From Clostridiales bacterium CHKCI001 (lineage in GTDB: Bacteria > Bacillota > Clostridia > Lachnospirales > Lachnospiraceae): 64,000 nucleotides of DNA. The stretch spans positions 1-64,000 of the forward strand of contig FCNS01000038.1 of NCBI GenBank assembly GCA_900045905.1, given 5' to 3'. The translations under genes were made by a program, and so were the position numbers. A model generated the notes under the pieces. The model saw only the letters and a list, made by a program, of their open reading frames with translations. It had not been told where the DNA came from and ran no database searches. Within the stretch, counting starts at the first letter, position 1, and every line of letters starts with the position of its first letter. Below are positions 63,761-64,000 of the stretch, piece by piece.

Positions 63761-64000
63761 GAATTAATCATTATATTGGAAAAGAAAAAAGGAAGTATTT
63801 ATAAAAATTAATAGTAATAGATTTGTAAGAAAATTGTAATAATATAACACTTGAATGATAAATAAAAAACAGCTATAATAAAAATACAAAGAAAATTTAG
63901 TTTGAATTCTAAAAATAGAAAAAATAGTGCTATTTTCTTTGTGTAGATAAAAGAAAGATAATTTTCCATGAAGATACATGAAAAGTGTTTGGATTTATCT

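Larger units (their letters stand above)
63497..64000. other. Intergenic end of window
   Basis: Holds two hairpins (listed separately) and then AT-rich sequence without a supportable gene; reading frames here lack ribosome sites and are low-complexity. Confidence 0.5.

Noticed and set aside
63764-63979. Minus-strand 71-residue hydrophobic frame
   Set aside because: Low-complexity AT-rich sequence without a ribosome site.

Overview
This window comes from a low-GC, strictly anaerobic Gram-positive bacterium of the Clostridia, most likely a gut Lachnospiraceae. The evidence is the gene set (type III glutamine synthetase, pyruvate formate-lyase, FprA flavodiiron protein, AddB, serpins, an FtsX-like permease with a coiled coil), strong AGGAGG-type ribosome sites and TTGACA/TATAAT promoters. 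The genus cannot be fixed from sequence alone. No rRNA, tRNA or CRISPR array was seen.

Layout. 0-1.4 kb: 5'-truncated TnpB-like nuclease followed by a structured non-coding stretch. 1.4-5.7 kb: alpha/beta hydrolase, secreted M28 peptidase, and a membrane pseudokinase with seven 78-bp BspA-type repeats. 5.7-10.6 kb: accessory patch with two decayed IS3-type elements, other gene fragments, a GntR(YtrA)-controlled ABC exporter operon and a GNAT enzyme. 10.6-17.7 kb: complete phosphate regulon pstSCAB-phoU-phoB-phoR behind a Pho-box-like repeat. 17.7-22.2 kb: tRNA-dihydrouridine synthase, class II aldolase, glnN. 22.2-25.1 kb: an intact-looking IS200/IS605 element inserted just upstream of a membrane HMA (metal-binding) protein. 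25.1-29.2 kb: pyruvate formate-lyase locus in which the enzyme is split, with the glycyl-radical domain as a separate gene, plus pflA and a 2[4Fe-4S] ferredoxin. 29.2-36.9 kb: MerR regulator, hemolysin-III-like protein, RidA, nitroreductase, a large FtsX-like permease, a 58-residue orphan gene and a DUF-type membrane protein. 37-43 kb: folate operon folC-folE-folP-folB/K with pheA and a DUF815 ATPase. 43.2-46.9 kb: ppx-ppk polyphosphate pair with a Pho-box-like upstream region. 47-54.3 kb: thioesterase, a two-component system and the fruR-fruK-fruA operon. 54.6-58.2 kb: an ECF sigma factor between two serpins, one fused to an N-terminal anti-sigma-like membrane segment and one a lipoprotein. 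58.5-63.5 kb: fprA and addB.

How it works together. Phosphate uptake (pst), its sensor (phoBR) and polyphosphate storage (ppx-ppk) look like one regulon because similar 11-bp-period TTTACA/TTAACC repeats precede both blocks. The fermentation block makes acetyl-CoA and formate through a two-part PFL. The serpin/sigma block looks like a protease-sensing envelope pathway.

Most unusual: (1) the split PFL with a separate glycyl-radical subunit and a third small protein resembling that subunit without its radical loop; (2) the sigma/serpin locus; (3) a receptor pseudokinase with both catalytic aspartates replaced; (4) a 46-bp hairpin repeat that in six of seven loci directly follows an intrinsic terminator in the same orientation; (5) a branched structured leader before pflB that shares modules with intergenic elements at 13.8 and 54.6 kb.
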